The notes below the pieces were generated by a model, which made no database searches, had not been told where the DNA came from, and saw only the letters and a list, made by a program, of their open reading frames with translations. Shown here piece by piece: positions 43,658 to 52,423 of a stretch of 64,000 nucleotides of DNA (positions are counted from its first letter, which is position 1; the number at the start of each line of letters is the position of its first letter). The stretch spans positions 3,038,001 through 3,102,000 of the forward strand of contig NZ_NEVS01000004.1 in NCBI RefSeq assembly GCF_002261215.1, in the 5' to 3' direction. The translations under genes were made by a program, and so were the position numbers. Source of the DNA: Bordetella genomosp. 11 (lineage in GTDB: Bacteria; Pseudomonadota; Gammaproteobacteria; Burkholderiales; Burkholderiaceae_B).

Positions 43658-44992
43658 ATGCCGATACAGGTCGATAGCGTCAAAGACAGTCCCTTGTTTC
43701 CCGAGCAGGTCGACGTTGTCGTCATCGGTGCCGGCATCATCGGGTCGTGCACCGCCTATGAACTCGCCCGCAAGGGTGTCTCGGTGGCCTTGATCGAAAA
43801 AGGCGTCGTTGCCGGCGAGCAATCCAGCCGCAACTGGGGCTGGGTGCGGCAACAGAATCGCGATCCGCATGAACTGGCGCTTGCGATGTACAGCCTGAAA
43901 CGATGGGGCGAGCTGGCCGAGGAAACCGGCCGCGACCTGGGTTTCAGGCGCACCGGCATCCTGTACTGCGCGCGCGAACAGGCCGAGCTGGACAAATGGG
44001 AAAACTGGAGCAAGGCCGCGCGCGAGCAGGGTTTCCACAATGAGCTGCTGACCGCGGCGCAGGCGCGCGCCCGCATGCCGGGCACCGTTTCGGAATGGAA
44101 AGGCGCCATATGGTCGCCGACCGACGGCCGCGCCGAACCCAGCATGGCGGCGCCCGCGATCGTCGAGGGCGCCAAGGCGGCGGGTGCACTGGTGCATCAG
44201 CAATGCGCGGTTCGCGGGCTGGACATCGCCGGCGGCCGCGTGCAGGGCGTTTGGACCGAGCGCGGGCTGATCAAGGCGTCCCGCGTCGTGGCGGCCGGGG
44301 GAGCCTGGAATTCCCGCTTCTGCCGTCACCACAAGATCGATCTGCCTGTCGCCAACATCGGCGGCACGGCTTTCCGCACTCACGCGGCGCCCGATATCCT
44401 TACCGCGGGCAATGTCAGCGGCCCCGGCTTCGCGCTCAGGCGGCGCGTGGACGGCGGCTATACCGTGGCGCTGCCCGGGCACGGCACGCTGAACATCACG
44501 CCGCTGGGGCTCAGGCACGCCACCAAGTTCTACCAGATGTACCGGGCGAAACTGGCCAAGAAATTGAAGTACCGAATCAACAGCAGCTTCTGGAACGGCC
44601 CGGAAGCCGCCGGCACATGGCGCAATGACGGCCCCTCCCCCTTCGAAGCGATCCGCGTCCTGGACCCGGCGCCCGACCGCGACATCGTGAACACGGCACT
44701 GAGCAATATCGCCAGGGAGTTTCCCGCCTTGCGCGGCGTCAAGGTGGCGGCGGCCTGGGGAGCCATGATCGATACCGCGCCGGACCTGGTGCCCATCATC
44801 TCGAAGGTAGCCCAGTTGCCCGGACTGGTAATCGCGTCCGGATTCAGCGGACACGGCTTCGGCATAGGCCCGGGCGCGGGCCGCCTGGCCAGCGAGCTTG
44901 CCACCGATACGGCGCCATTCGTCGACCCGCATCCCTACCGGCTCGATCGCTTCAGCGACGGTTCGGCCATTCGGCGCCCAGAGATGATGTAG
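43658..44992 (+). CDS. FAD-dependent oxidoreductase (DAO family)
   Basis: 444 residues. VDVVVIGAGIIGSCTAYELA is the FAD Rossmann motif, then GEQSSRNWGWVRQQNRDP. GFSGHGFGIGPGAGRLASE is the C-terminal FAD block. It is a paralogue of the oxidase at 61963-63294, sharing EQSSRNWGW, the (L/R)LDPAPD region and similar length. It should oxidise an amino acid or secondary amine. It closes the XRE-controlled operon and is followed by the first LysR-type composite promoter. Confidence 0.88.
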   Translation: MPIQVDSVKDSPLFPEQVDVVVIGAGIIGSCTAYELARKGVSVALIEKGVVAGEQSSRNWGWVRQQNRDPHELALAMYSLKRWGELAEETGRDLGFRRTGILYCAREQAELDKWENWSKAAREQGFHNELLTAAQARARMPGTVSEWKGAIWSPTDGRAEPSMAAPAIVEGAKAAGALVHQQCAVRGLDIAGGRVQGVWTERGLIKASRVVAAGGAWNSRFCRHHKIDLPVANIGGTAFRTHAAPDILTAGNVSGPGFALRRRVDGGYTVALPGHGTLNITPLGLRHATKFYQMYRAKLAKKLKYRINSSFWNGPEAAGTWRNDGPSPFEAIRVLDPAPDRDIVNTALSNIAREFPALRGVKVAAAWGAMIDTAPDLVPIISKVAQLPGLVIASGFSGHGFGIGPGAGRLASELATDTAPFVDPHPYRLDRFSDGSAIRRPEMM

Positions 44993-45047
44993 CGCCACGC
45001 GCCGCGGTCGGCCCGCGCCACCACCGCATGGCCGCGGCAGGCGGCAT

Positions 45048-45112
45048 ATATCAGAAATGTATGCCCCTGCGACAAACACCTATTTGACCCTCGCGGGGCC
45101 TGCTTTTAGTCT
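45048..45112 (+). promoter_or_regulatory. Composite LysR-type promoter A (before the Bug gene)
   Basis: Core ATATCAGAAATGTATG at 45048-45063, with the T-N11-A box TATCAGAAATGTA, then exactly 18 bases, then ATTTG. The -35 TTGACC is at 45084-45089 and the -10 TAGTCT at 45107-45112, 17 apart. The core centre lies about 64 bp before the expected start, the classic position of LysR recognition sites. A 25-bp stretch (45044-45068) recurs exactly, in inverse orientation, at 57678-57702. Confidence 0.75.
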
Positions 45113-45216
45113 GCTGCCTGTGCCCGGATCAAGGGGAATCGCCGATGCCGACAGCGCATACGTTCGGGCACGCAAGCCTCTCAGAACGCATCATCACACA
45201 GCGGAGCATCTGTACC

Positions 45217-46221
45217 ATGCATTACTCGCGTCGAAAATTCCTTGGCTCCATGGCAGCCACGCCGCTGGCCGCCGGCGGCCTTCTCGCGGCCCAGCGGGCG
45301 AGCGCGGCTGAGTCCTATCCGGCACGCCCCATCAAGCTGGTCGTACCTTTCGGCGCGGGCAGCAGCACGGATATCGCGGCGCGCACGTACGCCGAAGTGA
45401 TCGGCAAACAGCTTTCCGCGGAATCGGTCTTCGTCGAGAACCGCGCCGGCGCCGGCGGCACGATCGGTGCCGGCGTGGTGGCTCGTTCCCCCGCCGATGG
45501 CTATAACCTGCTGTATAGCACCGCAACGACCTGGGCGATCGCGCCCTTCGTGTACCCCGATCTTTCCTACAGCCCTACCCGCGACTTCACGCCTATCGCC
45601 GTGAGCATCGCCGTGCCCACCGTACTGGTGGTAAGCGGTGACAGCGACATCAAGGACTTCAAGGATCTGGCGACGCGCGTCAAGGCGAACCCGCAAAAAT
45701 ACAGCTATGGATCGAATGGGATCGGCGCGCACAGCCACATCACGTGCAAGCTGCTGGCCAACCGGATGGGCGCGCCCGACGTCCTGCACGTCCCGTTCAA
45801 ACAGGGCTCGCAGGGCGTTATGACGGAGATCATGGCGGGCAGGCTTACGTTCGCCGTGGATGCCTGGACAGTGGTCGGACCGCATATCCGGTCCGGACGC
45901 CTGCGTGGGCTGGCGACGATCGCAAAGGACAGACTGGCGGTCGCGCCGGATATCCCCACCGCCACCGAGCTACTGGGCCAGGAGTTCGACACAACGACCT
46001 GGAACGGACTGTGGGCACCCGCCGGTGTATCGGCCGATATCGTGAAGCGCCTGCATGATGCCATGGCGGCGGGCTACGCCATGCCCGCGCTCGTCAAGAA
46101 ATTCGAAGAGCAAGGCACACCGCTGATGCCGAACATGTCGGTGGAGCAGGTCAACACCTTCATGAAAGACCAGATCGCGCGCTGGCAGGGTTTTGTGAAG
46201 GAAGCCGACCTGACCACGTGA
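45217..46221 (+). CDS. Bug-family (TctC-like) periplasmic solute-binding protein
   Basis: 334 residues; the ATG at 45217 fits the promoter ~98 nt upstream. The signal peptide begins HYSRRKFLGSMAA, a good twin-arginine motif, and ends near ASAAES. The mature chain has YPARPIKLVVPFGAGSSTD and SPADGYNLLYST. It is the only gene of promoter A and would bind the solute of the LysR regulon, or sense it. It is convergent with gabT. Confidence 0.92.
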   Translation: MHYSRRKFLGSMAATPLAAGGLLAAQRASAAESYPARPIKLVVPFGAGSSTDIAARTYAEVIGKQLSAESVFVENRAGAGGTIGAGVVARSPADGYNLLYSTATTWAIAPFVYPDLSYSPTRDFTPIAVSIAVPTVLVVSGDSDIKDFKDLATRVKANPQKYSYGSNGIGAHSHITCKLLANRMGAPDVLHVPFKQGSQGVMTEIMAGRLTFAVDAWTVVGPHIRSGRLRGLATIAKDRLAVAPDIPTATELLGQEFDTTTWNGLWAPAGVSADIVKRLHDAMAAGYAMPALVKKFEEQGTPLMPNMSVEQVNTFMKDQIARWQGFVKEADLTT

Positions 46222-46303
46222 GCCCAGGCCGCGCGGCCTGAGGCATGGGTCCACGTCCATGCCCGGGCGCCCTGTGCCGCCGAGGCGTCCGATGCTGGAC
46301 AAC

Positions 46304-46343
46304 AATGCCGGGAGGAGGCATCCGCCGCCCCCCGGCATTTGCT
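46304..46343. terminator. Hairpin between the Bug gene and gabT
   Basis: AATGCCGGG at 46304-46312 and CCCGGCATT at 46331-46339 form a 9-bp stem with an 18-nt loop, followed by TTGCTTT. It directly abuts the gabT stop and lies 82 nt after the Bug stop, so it may serve both directions. Confidence 0.5.
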
Positions 46344-47636
46344 TTATGCCTTGCTTCCGCGTGCGCGCCCGATCGCACCGCGCAAGATTTCAAGCGCCTC
46401 CTCCGCCACATTCAGCGGCGTATTCAAAGGCGGCAGCAGGCGCACGGTGTCGCGGTACACCCCGCATTTGATGACCAGCAGCCCGCCGGCCCGGCATTCA
46501 TCGATAACGGCTTGCGCAAACCCGGCGTCCGGCTTGAAGGGATCGCCGCCGGCGACGAACTCCAGCGCCAGCATCGGACCGACGCCTCGCACCGTGCCGA
46601 CCTCCGCATACTGCGACGCCAGTTCGTCCAATCCCGCGCGCAGGGTAACGCCCAGCGCCCGGCCTTTTTCAAGCAGGTTTTCTTCTTCGAAAACGTCCAG
46701 CACCGCCAGTGCCGCCGCGCACGCCAGCGGATTGCCCGCATAGGTGCCGCCCAGGCCGCCCGGCGCCGGCGCATCCATGATGGCTGTCCTGCCGACCACG
46801 CCGGCAAGCGGCAGGCCGCCCGCCAGGCTCTTCGCGACAGTCACGAGGTCCGGTTGAATGCCCGCGGTCTGGAAGCCGAACATTTCGCCGGTGCGACCGA
46901 AGCCCGCCTGGATTTCGTCCAGTATCAGCACGATGCCGTGCTTTCTGGTCAATGCCTGCAGCGCCTGCAAGAACGCTTTGCCAGCCGGCAGAAAGCCGCC
47001 GTCGCCCTGGACGGGCTCGAGGATGATGGCCGCGACGCGATCGGGCGCAATCTGCGTCGCGAACAGCTCTTCCAGCGCCCTGATCGCATCGTCGCTGGAG
47101 AACCCGCGATAGGGATCGGGATAAGGCGTGTGATAGACATCGCCGGCCAGCGGCCCGAAGTTTTGCTTGTACGGCGCGCTCATGCCGGTCAAGGTAGAGC
47201 CCAGCAAGGTGCGGCCATGAAAGCCGCCGCGGAAGGCGACGATGCCCGGCACATTCCGATAGGCACGCGCGATCTTTACCGCGTTTTCCACCGCCTCGGC
47301 GCCCGTGGTCACCAACAAGGTCTTATAGGGCTCGCCGCCGCCGACCAGCGCATTCAGCCTGGCCGCCACGTCGACATAGCCGCCATAGCCGGCAACCTGG
47401 AATGCCGCGTGAGTCACGCGTTCCAGCTGGGCGCGCACCGCCGCCACCACCCTGGGGTGATTGTGGCCGACGTTCTGCACACCGATTCCGCCGACGAAAT
47501 CGATATAGCGATTCCCTTCGACGTCCCAAAGGAGGGAACCGCTGGCTCTCGCGGCAAAAACCGGATGGGCCGTGACGACGCCATGAGGCACATGCGCCTC
47601 GCGTCTGGCACCCCAACCTGCATTGGTTGTAATCAT
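46344..47636 (-). CDS. gabT: Class III aminotransferase, 4-aminobutyrate type
   Basis: 430 residues from the ATG with AAGGA 8 nt upstream. IDFVGGIGVQNVGHNHP, TGAEAVENAVKIAR, FHGRTLLGSTLTG, LILDEIQAGFGRTG and the PLP lysine in TVAKSLAGGLP match GABA aminotransferases. It converts 4-aminobutyrate, or a close omega-amino acid, with a 2-oxo acid to the semialdehyde. It is downstream of gabD under promoter E, so it belongs to the LysR regulon. Confidence 0.9.
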   Translation of the reverse strand: MITTNAGWGARREAHVPHGVVTAHPVFAARASGSLLWDVEGNRYIDFVGGIGVQNVGHNHPRVVAAVRAQLERVTHAAFQVAGYGGYVDVAARLNALVGGGEPYKTLLVTTGAEAVENAVKIARAYRNVPGIVAFRGGFHGRTLLGSTLTGMSAPYKQNFGPLAGDVYHTPYPDPYRGFSSDDAIRALEELFATQIAPDRVAAIILEPVQGDGGFLPAGKAFLQALQALTRKHGIVLILDEIQAGFGRTGEMFGFQTAGIQPDLVTVAKSLAGGLPLAGVVGRTAIMDAPAPGGLGGTYAGNPLACAAALAVLDVFEEENLLEKGRALGVTLRAGLDELASQYAEVGTVRGVGPMLALEFVAGGDPFKPDAGFAQAVIDECRAGGLLVIKCGVYRDTVRLLPPLNTPLNVAEEALEILRGAIGRARGSKA

Positions 47637-47709
47637 AGTGATAGTCCTTGGTTCTTCATCGACAGCCCACAGGCCGCGGCTGGAGCGGATGCCTCGACAA
47701 TGCCGACCT

Positions 47710-49191
47710 TCAGTCGAGCTGCCCCTGGCACAGATACTTGAGGTGCATGTATTCCTCCAATCCGTGCTGAGAACCCTCACGGCCGTAACCGGAATCCTTC
47801 ACGCCGCCGAATGGCGCCGCCTCGGCGGCCACGGCGCCCTCGTTGATGCCGACCAGGCCCGACTCCAGCTGATCCGCCAGCCGCCAGATGCGCCGGACAT
47901 CGCGCGAGTAGAAGTACGACGCCAAACCGAAAGGGGTGCCGTTGGCGGCCGCGACGACCTCGGCCTCGTCACGGAAGCGCGTAATCGGCGCGACCGGCCC
48001 GAAGGTTTCTTCGCACGAACACTCCATGTCGCCGACCACTTCCGTCAACACCGTCGGGGCGTAATAGTGCGCGCCCGCTTGACCATCCCGATTCACCCGC
48101 GCCCCGCCGGTTTTCACCTTCGCCCCGCGGCTCACCGCGTCGTTCACATGCCGCTCGATCTTATCGACCGCCCGCGCGTTGATCATCGGGCCGATCTGGG
48201 AGGCGGGATCCGTGGCCGGCCCGACAACGAGGGCCGCGACCCGGGCAGTCAGTTTCTCGACGAATTCGTCGTGGACGCCAGCTTGCACATAGATGCGATT
48301 GGGACTGACGCAGGTCTGGCCGCCATTGCGGAACTTCGCCGCCATCAGTCCATCCACCGCGGCATCGACGTCGGCGTCGTCGAACACGATGAAAGGCGCG
48401 TTACCGCCCAATTCCAGGGAGAGCTTCTTCAAGGTATCGGCGGAGCGGCGCGCCAGGTGCTTGCCTACCGGCGTCGAGCCGGTGAAGGTGATCTTGCGTA
48501 CGCGGGCGTCATCCAGCCAGACGTCGACGACAGCGCCCGCATTTTCCCGCGATGCCGTCACGATGTTCAATACGCCCGGCGGCACGCCGGCCTGCTCGGC
48601 CAGCTTTACCAGCGCCAGCGACGTCAGCGGCGTGTCCTCGGCTGGTTTGCATACGACCGTACAACCCGCCGCCAGCGCCGGCGCGATCTTGCGCGCGATC
48701 ATCGCCGCGGGGAAATTCCACGGCGTCACCGCCGCGACGACGCCAACGGGCTCGCGGACCGCGAACATACGGCGTCCCGGTACCGAGGCCGGGATGATAT
48801 CGCCACCGGCACGGGTGGCTTCCTCGGCGAACCATTCGACATAGCTGGCCGCGTAGGCAACTTCGCCTTTGCCTTCGGCCAAGGGCTTGCCCTGTTCGCT
48901 GGAGATGAGACGACCGAGATCCTCGGTGTTCTCCACGATCAGGTCATTCCAGCGCTTGATGATCTGCGCGCGCTGCTTGGCCGGCACGCGGCGCCAACCC
49001 TGGAAAGCGGCGTGCGCCGCCTCCAGCGCTTCTCTGGCGTCCTCGGCGACGCTGTCGGGCACGTGTGCGAACGCTTCGCCCGTGGCGGGATCGGTCACCG
49101 CGAACGTGTTTCCACTTCGAGAAGCCGCCCAGCGGCCGTTAATGTAGTTTGCGTTTCGCAACAGCACAGCATTCTGAAAGGAGAATGGCAT
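47710..49191 (-). CDS. gabD: Succinate-semialdehyde dehydrogenase type aldehyde dehydrogenase
   Basis: 493 residues. The GabD pattern is clear: SSEQGKPLAEGKGEV near residue 90, VTPWNFPAAMIARK, LELGGNAPFIVFDDAD with the catalytic Glu, and FRNGGQTCVSPNR with the catalytic Cys. It oxidises succinate semialdehyde to succinate. Composite promoter E lies 60-125 nt upstream and gabT follows after 73 nt, so the pair turns a 4-aminobutyrate-type intermediate into a TCA-cycle acid. Confidence 0.92.
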   Translation of the reverse strand: MPFSFQNAVLLRNANYINGRWAASRSGNTFAVTDPATGEAFAHVPDSVAEDAREALEAAHAAFQGWRRVPAKQRAQIIKRWNDLIVENTEDLGRLISSEQGKPLAEGKGEVAYAASYVEWFAEEATRAGGDIIPASVPGRRMFAVREPVGVVAAVTPWNFPAAMIARKIAPALAAGCTVVCKPAEDTPLTSLALVKLAEQAGVPPGVLNIVTASRENAGAVVDVWLDDARVRKITFTGSTPVGKHLARRSADTLKKLSLELGGNAPFIVFDDADVDAAVDGLMAAKFRNGGQTCVSPNRIYVQAGVHDEFVEKLTARVAALVVGPATDPASQIGPMINARAVDKIERHVNDAVSRGAKVKTGGARVNRDGQAGAHYYAPTVLTEVVGDMECSCEETFGPVAPITRFRDEAEVVAAANGTPFGLASYFYSRDVRRIWRLADQLESGLVGINEGAVAAEAAPFGGVKDSGYGREGSQHGLEEYMHLKYLCQGQLD

Positions 49192-49250
49192 CGCACTTCC
49201 TGAAAGTACACGATAAGAGAGGCCTCGGCCTCTTGGCGGGAGACTACGAA

Positions 49251-49316
49251 ACTCTATGGAAAAGCTCGATATCCGGTCAAATACCGCTTGATACGAACCC
49301 TATACAGCTTTGATAT
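49251..49316 (-). promoter_or_regulatory. Composite LysR-type promoter E (before gabD-gabT)
   Basis: Minus strand: core ATATCAAAGCTGTATA (49316-49301), with T-N11-A box TATCAAAGCTGTA, exactly 18 bases, ATTTG (49282-49278), -35 TTGACC (49280-49275), 18 bases, -10 TAGAGT (49256-49251). It is the most diverged of the five sites but keeps the spacing. It sits directly after the lysR stop codon. Confidence 0.65.
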
Positions 49317-49320
49317 GCCC

Positions 49321-50205
49321 TTACTCGCAGCAACTGCGCAAACCGGCCGCGAACGACTTCGCCAACATGTTGACCGGGCTGTTCAGGGGATACACCAGAT
49401 GGGTGGAGAATTCGATCCGCGGCAAGAACGGCCTGATGGCCACCCGGTCCGCATAGGCCCTGGTTACCAGGGGATTGGCGATGCTTACGCCCATGCCGCA
49501 AGAGACCATATGACATATCGCCGCGGCGAAGTGGGACTCGTAGGCCAGTATGCGCCGCTCTTCACCGTCGATCAGGCAGGCATCGTCGATCTGCTTGCGC
49601 GCGATATCGCTGGACTTCAGCGACAGGAATTTCTCGCCGACCAGATCGCGGGGCGTGATCGTCTTCTTGCGCTGGGCCAGCCGATGGTTAAGCGGCACAA
49701 TCAGGACGCCGACGTTGCGCTGCAGCAGCTCCGACTCGACGCCGGTGGCGTTGAATATCTCCGAGGCCACCCCCACGTCGGCGTAACCGCTGGCGACCCA
49801 CTGGCATACGGTAAGCGAATCGGTTACCTGCAGCGTGACGTCCACATCCGGGTATTGCTGTGCAAACACATGGATCGCCTCGGGCACCACGGCGATGGCC
49901 ATGGACGGCACCGAGGCAAGGCGCAGCCGGCCGGCGCCCCGCCGCCGTATGGCCGCGGCGGCGTCCTCCAGGCTGCGCATGCCGGCGAAGGTATTTTCCA
50001 CGTCGCGGAAGAACACCTGACCCTCCAGCGTGGGGATCAATTTTCCGGAGTGCCGTTCGAACAGCTTCAATCCAATGCGGCGCTCCAGTTCGCCGATCAC
50101 GCGGCTGACGTGCGGCTGGGAGGTGTGCAGCTCTTTCGCGGCCAGGGTCATCGATCCTGAAAGCATTACGGCCCTGAAGGCCTGTATCTGGCGAAAATTG
50201 AGCAT
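49321..50205 (-). CDS. LysR-family regulator, probable master of the five-promoter regulon
   Basis: 294 residues, standard length. The DNA-binding domain is MLNFRQIQAFRAVMLSGSMT, then LHTSQPHVSRVIGELERRIG. The effector domain has the usual two lobes (RLRLASVPSMA, then FLSLKSSDIAR). Composite site B begins 11 bp upstream of its start codon and site E directly follows its stop, so it is framed by its own candidate targets. It is probably an activator when bound to the pathway inducer and a repressor of its own gene. Confidence 0.93.
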   Translation of the reverse strand: MLNFRQIQAFRAVMLSGSMTLAAKELHTSQPHVSRVIGELERRIGLKLFERHSGKLIPTLEGQVFFRDVENTFAGMRSLEDAAAAIRRRGAGRLRLASVPSMAIAVVPEAIHVFAQQYPDVDVTLQVTDSLTVCQWVASGYADVGVASEIFNATGVESELLQRNVGVLIVPLNHRLAQRKKTITPRDLVGEKFLSLKSSDIARKQIDDACLIDGEERRILAYESHFAAAICHMVSCGMGVSIANPLVTRAYADRVAIRPFLPRIEFSTHLVYPLNSPVNMLAKSFAAGLRSCCE

Positions 50206-50216
50206 CGCTGCACCCT

Positions 50217-50281
50217 ATATCAAAAATGTATGCCCTGCGAGTATATCCGCATTTGTTTTCTCGGAGACCCATTCTTAAACT
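50217..50281 (+). promoter_or_regulatory. Composite LysR-type promoter B (HAD-oxidase-ABC operon; abuts lysR)
   Basis: Core ATATCAAAAATGTATG at 50217-50232 with T-N11-A box, 18 bases, ATTTG at 50251-50255, -35 TTGTTT at 50253-50258, 17 bases, -10 TAAACT at 50276-50281. The core begins 11 bp from the lysR start codon on the other strand, where binding would also block lysR transcription. Confidence 0.75.
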
Positions 50282-50413
50282 TTGCCTGCCGTCATCGCGA
50301 TAGTCCTGACCGGGACACTGCCCTGCACGGCATTCGACGGCTCGCGGCCGAGACGATCCGGGTCAGCCGCTTCGGCCGCACCGGCGATTCGCCGACCACT
50401 CCGGGGCAACTTC

Positions 50414-51082
50414 ATGAGCATGTTCAAACCGAAGTACATCACGTTCGATTGCTACGGCACGCTAATCTACTTCGAGATGGCGAACGCCGCCCAGCAGCGC
50501 TTCGCCGACCGCGTCCCGGCCGGACGCATGAAGCAGTTCACCGACGTTTTTTCGGCGTATCGGCTGGACGAAGTGCTGGGCGCCTGGAAGCCGTATCTGG
50601 ATGTCGTCGACAACGCCATCCGCCGCACGTGCAAGCGTTGCGAGGTCGAGTACCGGGACGGCGACGGCAAATTCATCTATGACCAGGTTCCGACCTGGGG
50701 CCCGCATCCGGACACCAGCGCCGGCCTGGCGAAAGTCGCGCGGGCGTTCCCGCTGGTGGCGCTCACCAATGCGATGAACGCCCAGATTCCCCACAACATC
50801 GAGAAAATCGGCGTGCCGTTCCACGCCGTGTATACCGCCGAGCAGGCCCAGGCCTACAAACCCCGGATGAAGGCCTTTGAATTCATGCTGGACCAGCTCG
50901 GCTGCGGCCCGGAGGACATTCTCCACGTCTCCTCCAGCCTGCGCTACGACCTGATGACGGCCCACGACATGGGAATCAAAAACAAGGTCTTCGTCGCTCG
51001 CGGACACGAGCCCTCCACCCCGTACTACGGCTATACCGAAATCCGCGATATCGGCGGACTCGCCGCGGTCGTGGGGCTTTGA
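50414..51082 (+). CDS. HAD hydrolase, haloacid dehalogenase type II
   Basis: 222 residues from the ATG with GGGG 7 nt upstream; a longer in-frame start at 50282 would lie at the promoter's -10 and is rejected. Nucleophile Asp in FDCYGTLIYFE, motif II LTNAMN, Lys in AYKPRMKAFE and the acidic motif SSLRYDLMTAHD match L-2-haloacid dehalogenase relatives. It is the first gene of the promoter B operon. Dehalogenation, dephosphorylation or another acid hydrolysis are all possible. Confidence 0.88.
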   Translation: MSMFKPKYITFDCYGTLIYFEMANAAQQRFADRVPAGRMKQFTDVFSAYRLDEVLGAWKPYLDVVDNAIRRTCKRCEVEYRDGDGKFIYDQVPTWGPHPDTSAGLAKVARAFPLVALTNAMNAQIPHNIEKIGVPFHAVYTAEQAQAYKPRMKAFEFMLDQLGCGPEDILHVSSSLRYDLMTAHDMGIKNKVFVARGHEPSTPYYGYTEIRDIGGLAAVVGL

Positions 51083-51084
51083 TC

Positions 51085-52359
51085 ATGAGGCTCGAACCGT
51101 ATTGGCTCTCAACGGCCCCGGCGTTCACGGCCGGCGCGACCGGCGACCTGCCGTCACGCGCCGACGTCGTGGTCGTGGGCGGCGGATTTACCGGGCTGTC
51201 GGCGGCCCGGACACTGGCCCGTAGCGGCGCCGACGTCGTCCTGCTGGAGTCCGGGCGCATCCAGGGAGAAGCATCGGGGCGCAACGGCGGCCACTGCAGT
51301 CCGGGTACGGCCCAGGGCCTGTCGGACCTGATCGGCGCGCATGGCGTCGAAGCCGCGACCCGTTACTACCGTGCGTACGACGACGCCGTCGATTTCGTCG
51401 AACGGACCGTGGCCGAAGAGCAGATCGCCTGCGACTTCGTGCGCCGAGGAAAAATCAAACTGGCGAGCAAGGCCAGGCACGTGCCCGGTCTCGTGCGCAA
51501 TCACGAGGCGCTGCGCAAGTACCTCGATCTGCCGGTCGAACTGCTGTCTGCCTCCGATGTCCAGCGGGAACTGCAGTCGGACGCTTTTCACGGCGGCTTG
51601 CTGGACCCGCGGGCCGCGCAAATGCATATGGGCAAGTTCGGCACGGGCCTGGCCACCGCCGCGGCCCGCCGGGGCGCGCGCATATACGAACGGACGCCGG
51701 TGACCGATCTGCGGCCACTGGGCGGCGACAGGTTCCGCGTCACGACCAGCCGCGGACAGATCGAAGCGGGCAAGGTACTTCTGGCCACCGGTTGTTCCAA
51801 TCACGGGCCTTTCGGCTGGTGGCAGCGGCGCATCGTGCCGGTGGGCAGCTTCGTCATCGTCACCGAGCCCATTCCCGACCTTCTGGACCGGACGCTGCCG
51901 AACCGTCGCAATTATGTGACGAGCCTGAACTTCGGCAATTACTTCCGTCCTACCGCCGATCATCGGCTGGTGTGGGGCGGCCGCGCACGCTTCGCGCGAA
52001 GCAACCCGGCTTCCGACGCGAAGAGCGGCCGCATACTCCGAGCCAGCCTGGGACGCATGTTTCCGGCCCTGAGGGACGTGGAAATCGACTACTGCTGGGG
52101 CGGTCTGGTGGAAGCCACGGCGGACCGTCTGCCGTCGGCGGGCAAACATGAGGGCCTGTACTACGCCATGGCATACAGCGGGCATGGCACGCAGATGTCC
52201 GTCTACATGGGCGACCTGATGGCCGATACCCTGCTCGGAAAACCAAGGACCAACCCTTGGGTTCGCGACCAGTGGCAAGCATTGCCGGGTTACGCCGTCC
52301 GAGCCTGGTTCCTTCCTTTCGTGGGCGCCTATTACCGCGTCAAGGATGTGCTGTACTAG
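51085..52359 (+). CDS. FAD-dependent amine oxidoreductase (PuuB/OrdL-like)
   Basis: 424 residues from ATG 51085, 2 nt after the HAD stop. DVVVVGGGFTGLSAARTLA is the Rossmann motif, GEASGRNGGHCSPG the FAD contact block and AYSGHGTQMSVYMG the C-terminal FAD loop. The closest group oxidises gamma-glutamyl-putrescine or related secondary amines. In this regulon it would oxidise an amine formed after ring opening, alongside the oxidase at 61963. Confidence 0.88.
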   Translation: MRLEPYWLSTAPAFTAGATGDLPSRADVVVVGGGFTGLSAARTLARSGADVVLLESGRIQGEASGRNGGHCSPGTAQGLSDLIGAHGVEAATRYYRAYDDAVDFVERTVAEEQIACDFVRRGKIKLASKARHVPGLVRNHEALRKYLDLPVELLSASDVQRELQSDAFHGGLLDPRAAQMHMGKFGTGLATAAARRGARIYERTPVTDLRPLGGDRFRVTTSRGQIEAGKVLLATGCSNHGPFGWWQRRIVPVGSFVIVTEPIPDLLDRTLPNRRNYVTSLNFGNYFRPTADHRLVWGGRARFARSNPASDAKSGRILRASLGRMFPALRDVEIDYCWGGLVEATADRLPSAGKHEGLYYAMAYSGHGTQMSVYMGDLMADTLLGKPRTNPWVRDQWQALPGYAVRAWFLPFVGAYYRVKDVLY

Positions 52360-52423
52360 GCGTGCACGGCGCCGCCGGTTCGCCGCCGCCTTGGGGCGAC
52401 AACCCTGGAAGGATATACGTCAT

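Noticed and set aside
47623..49203. A 526-codon open frame on the plus strand opposite gabD.
   Set aside because: It is antisense to a fully conserved aldehyde dehydrogenase, has Arg/His-rich low-quality composition and no family resemblance.
50282..50413. A longer start for the HAD gene.
   Set aside because: It begins at the -10 of promoter B, upstream of the expected transcript start, and the extra residues show no conservation pattern.
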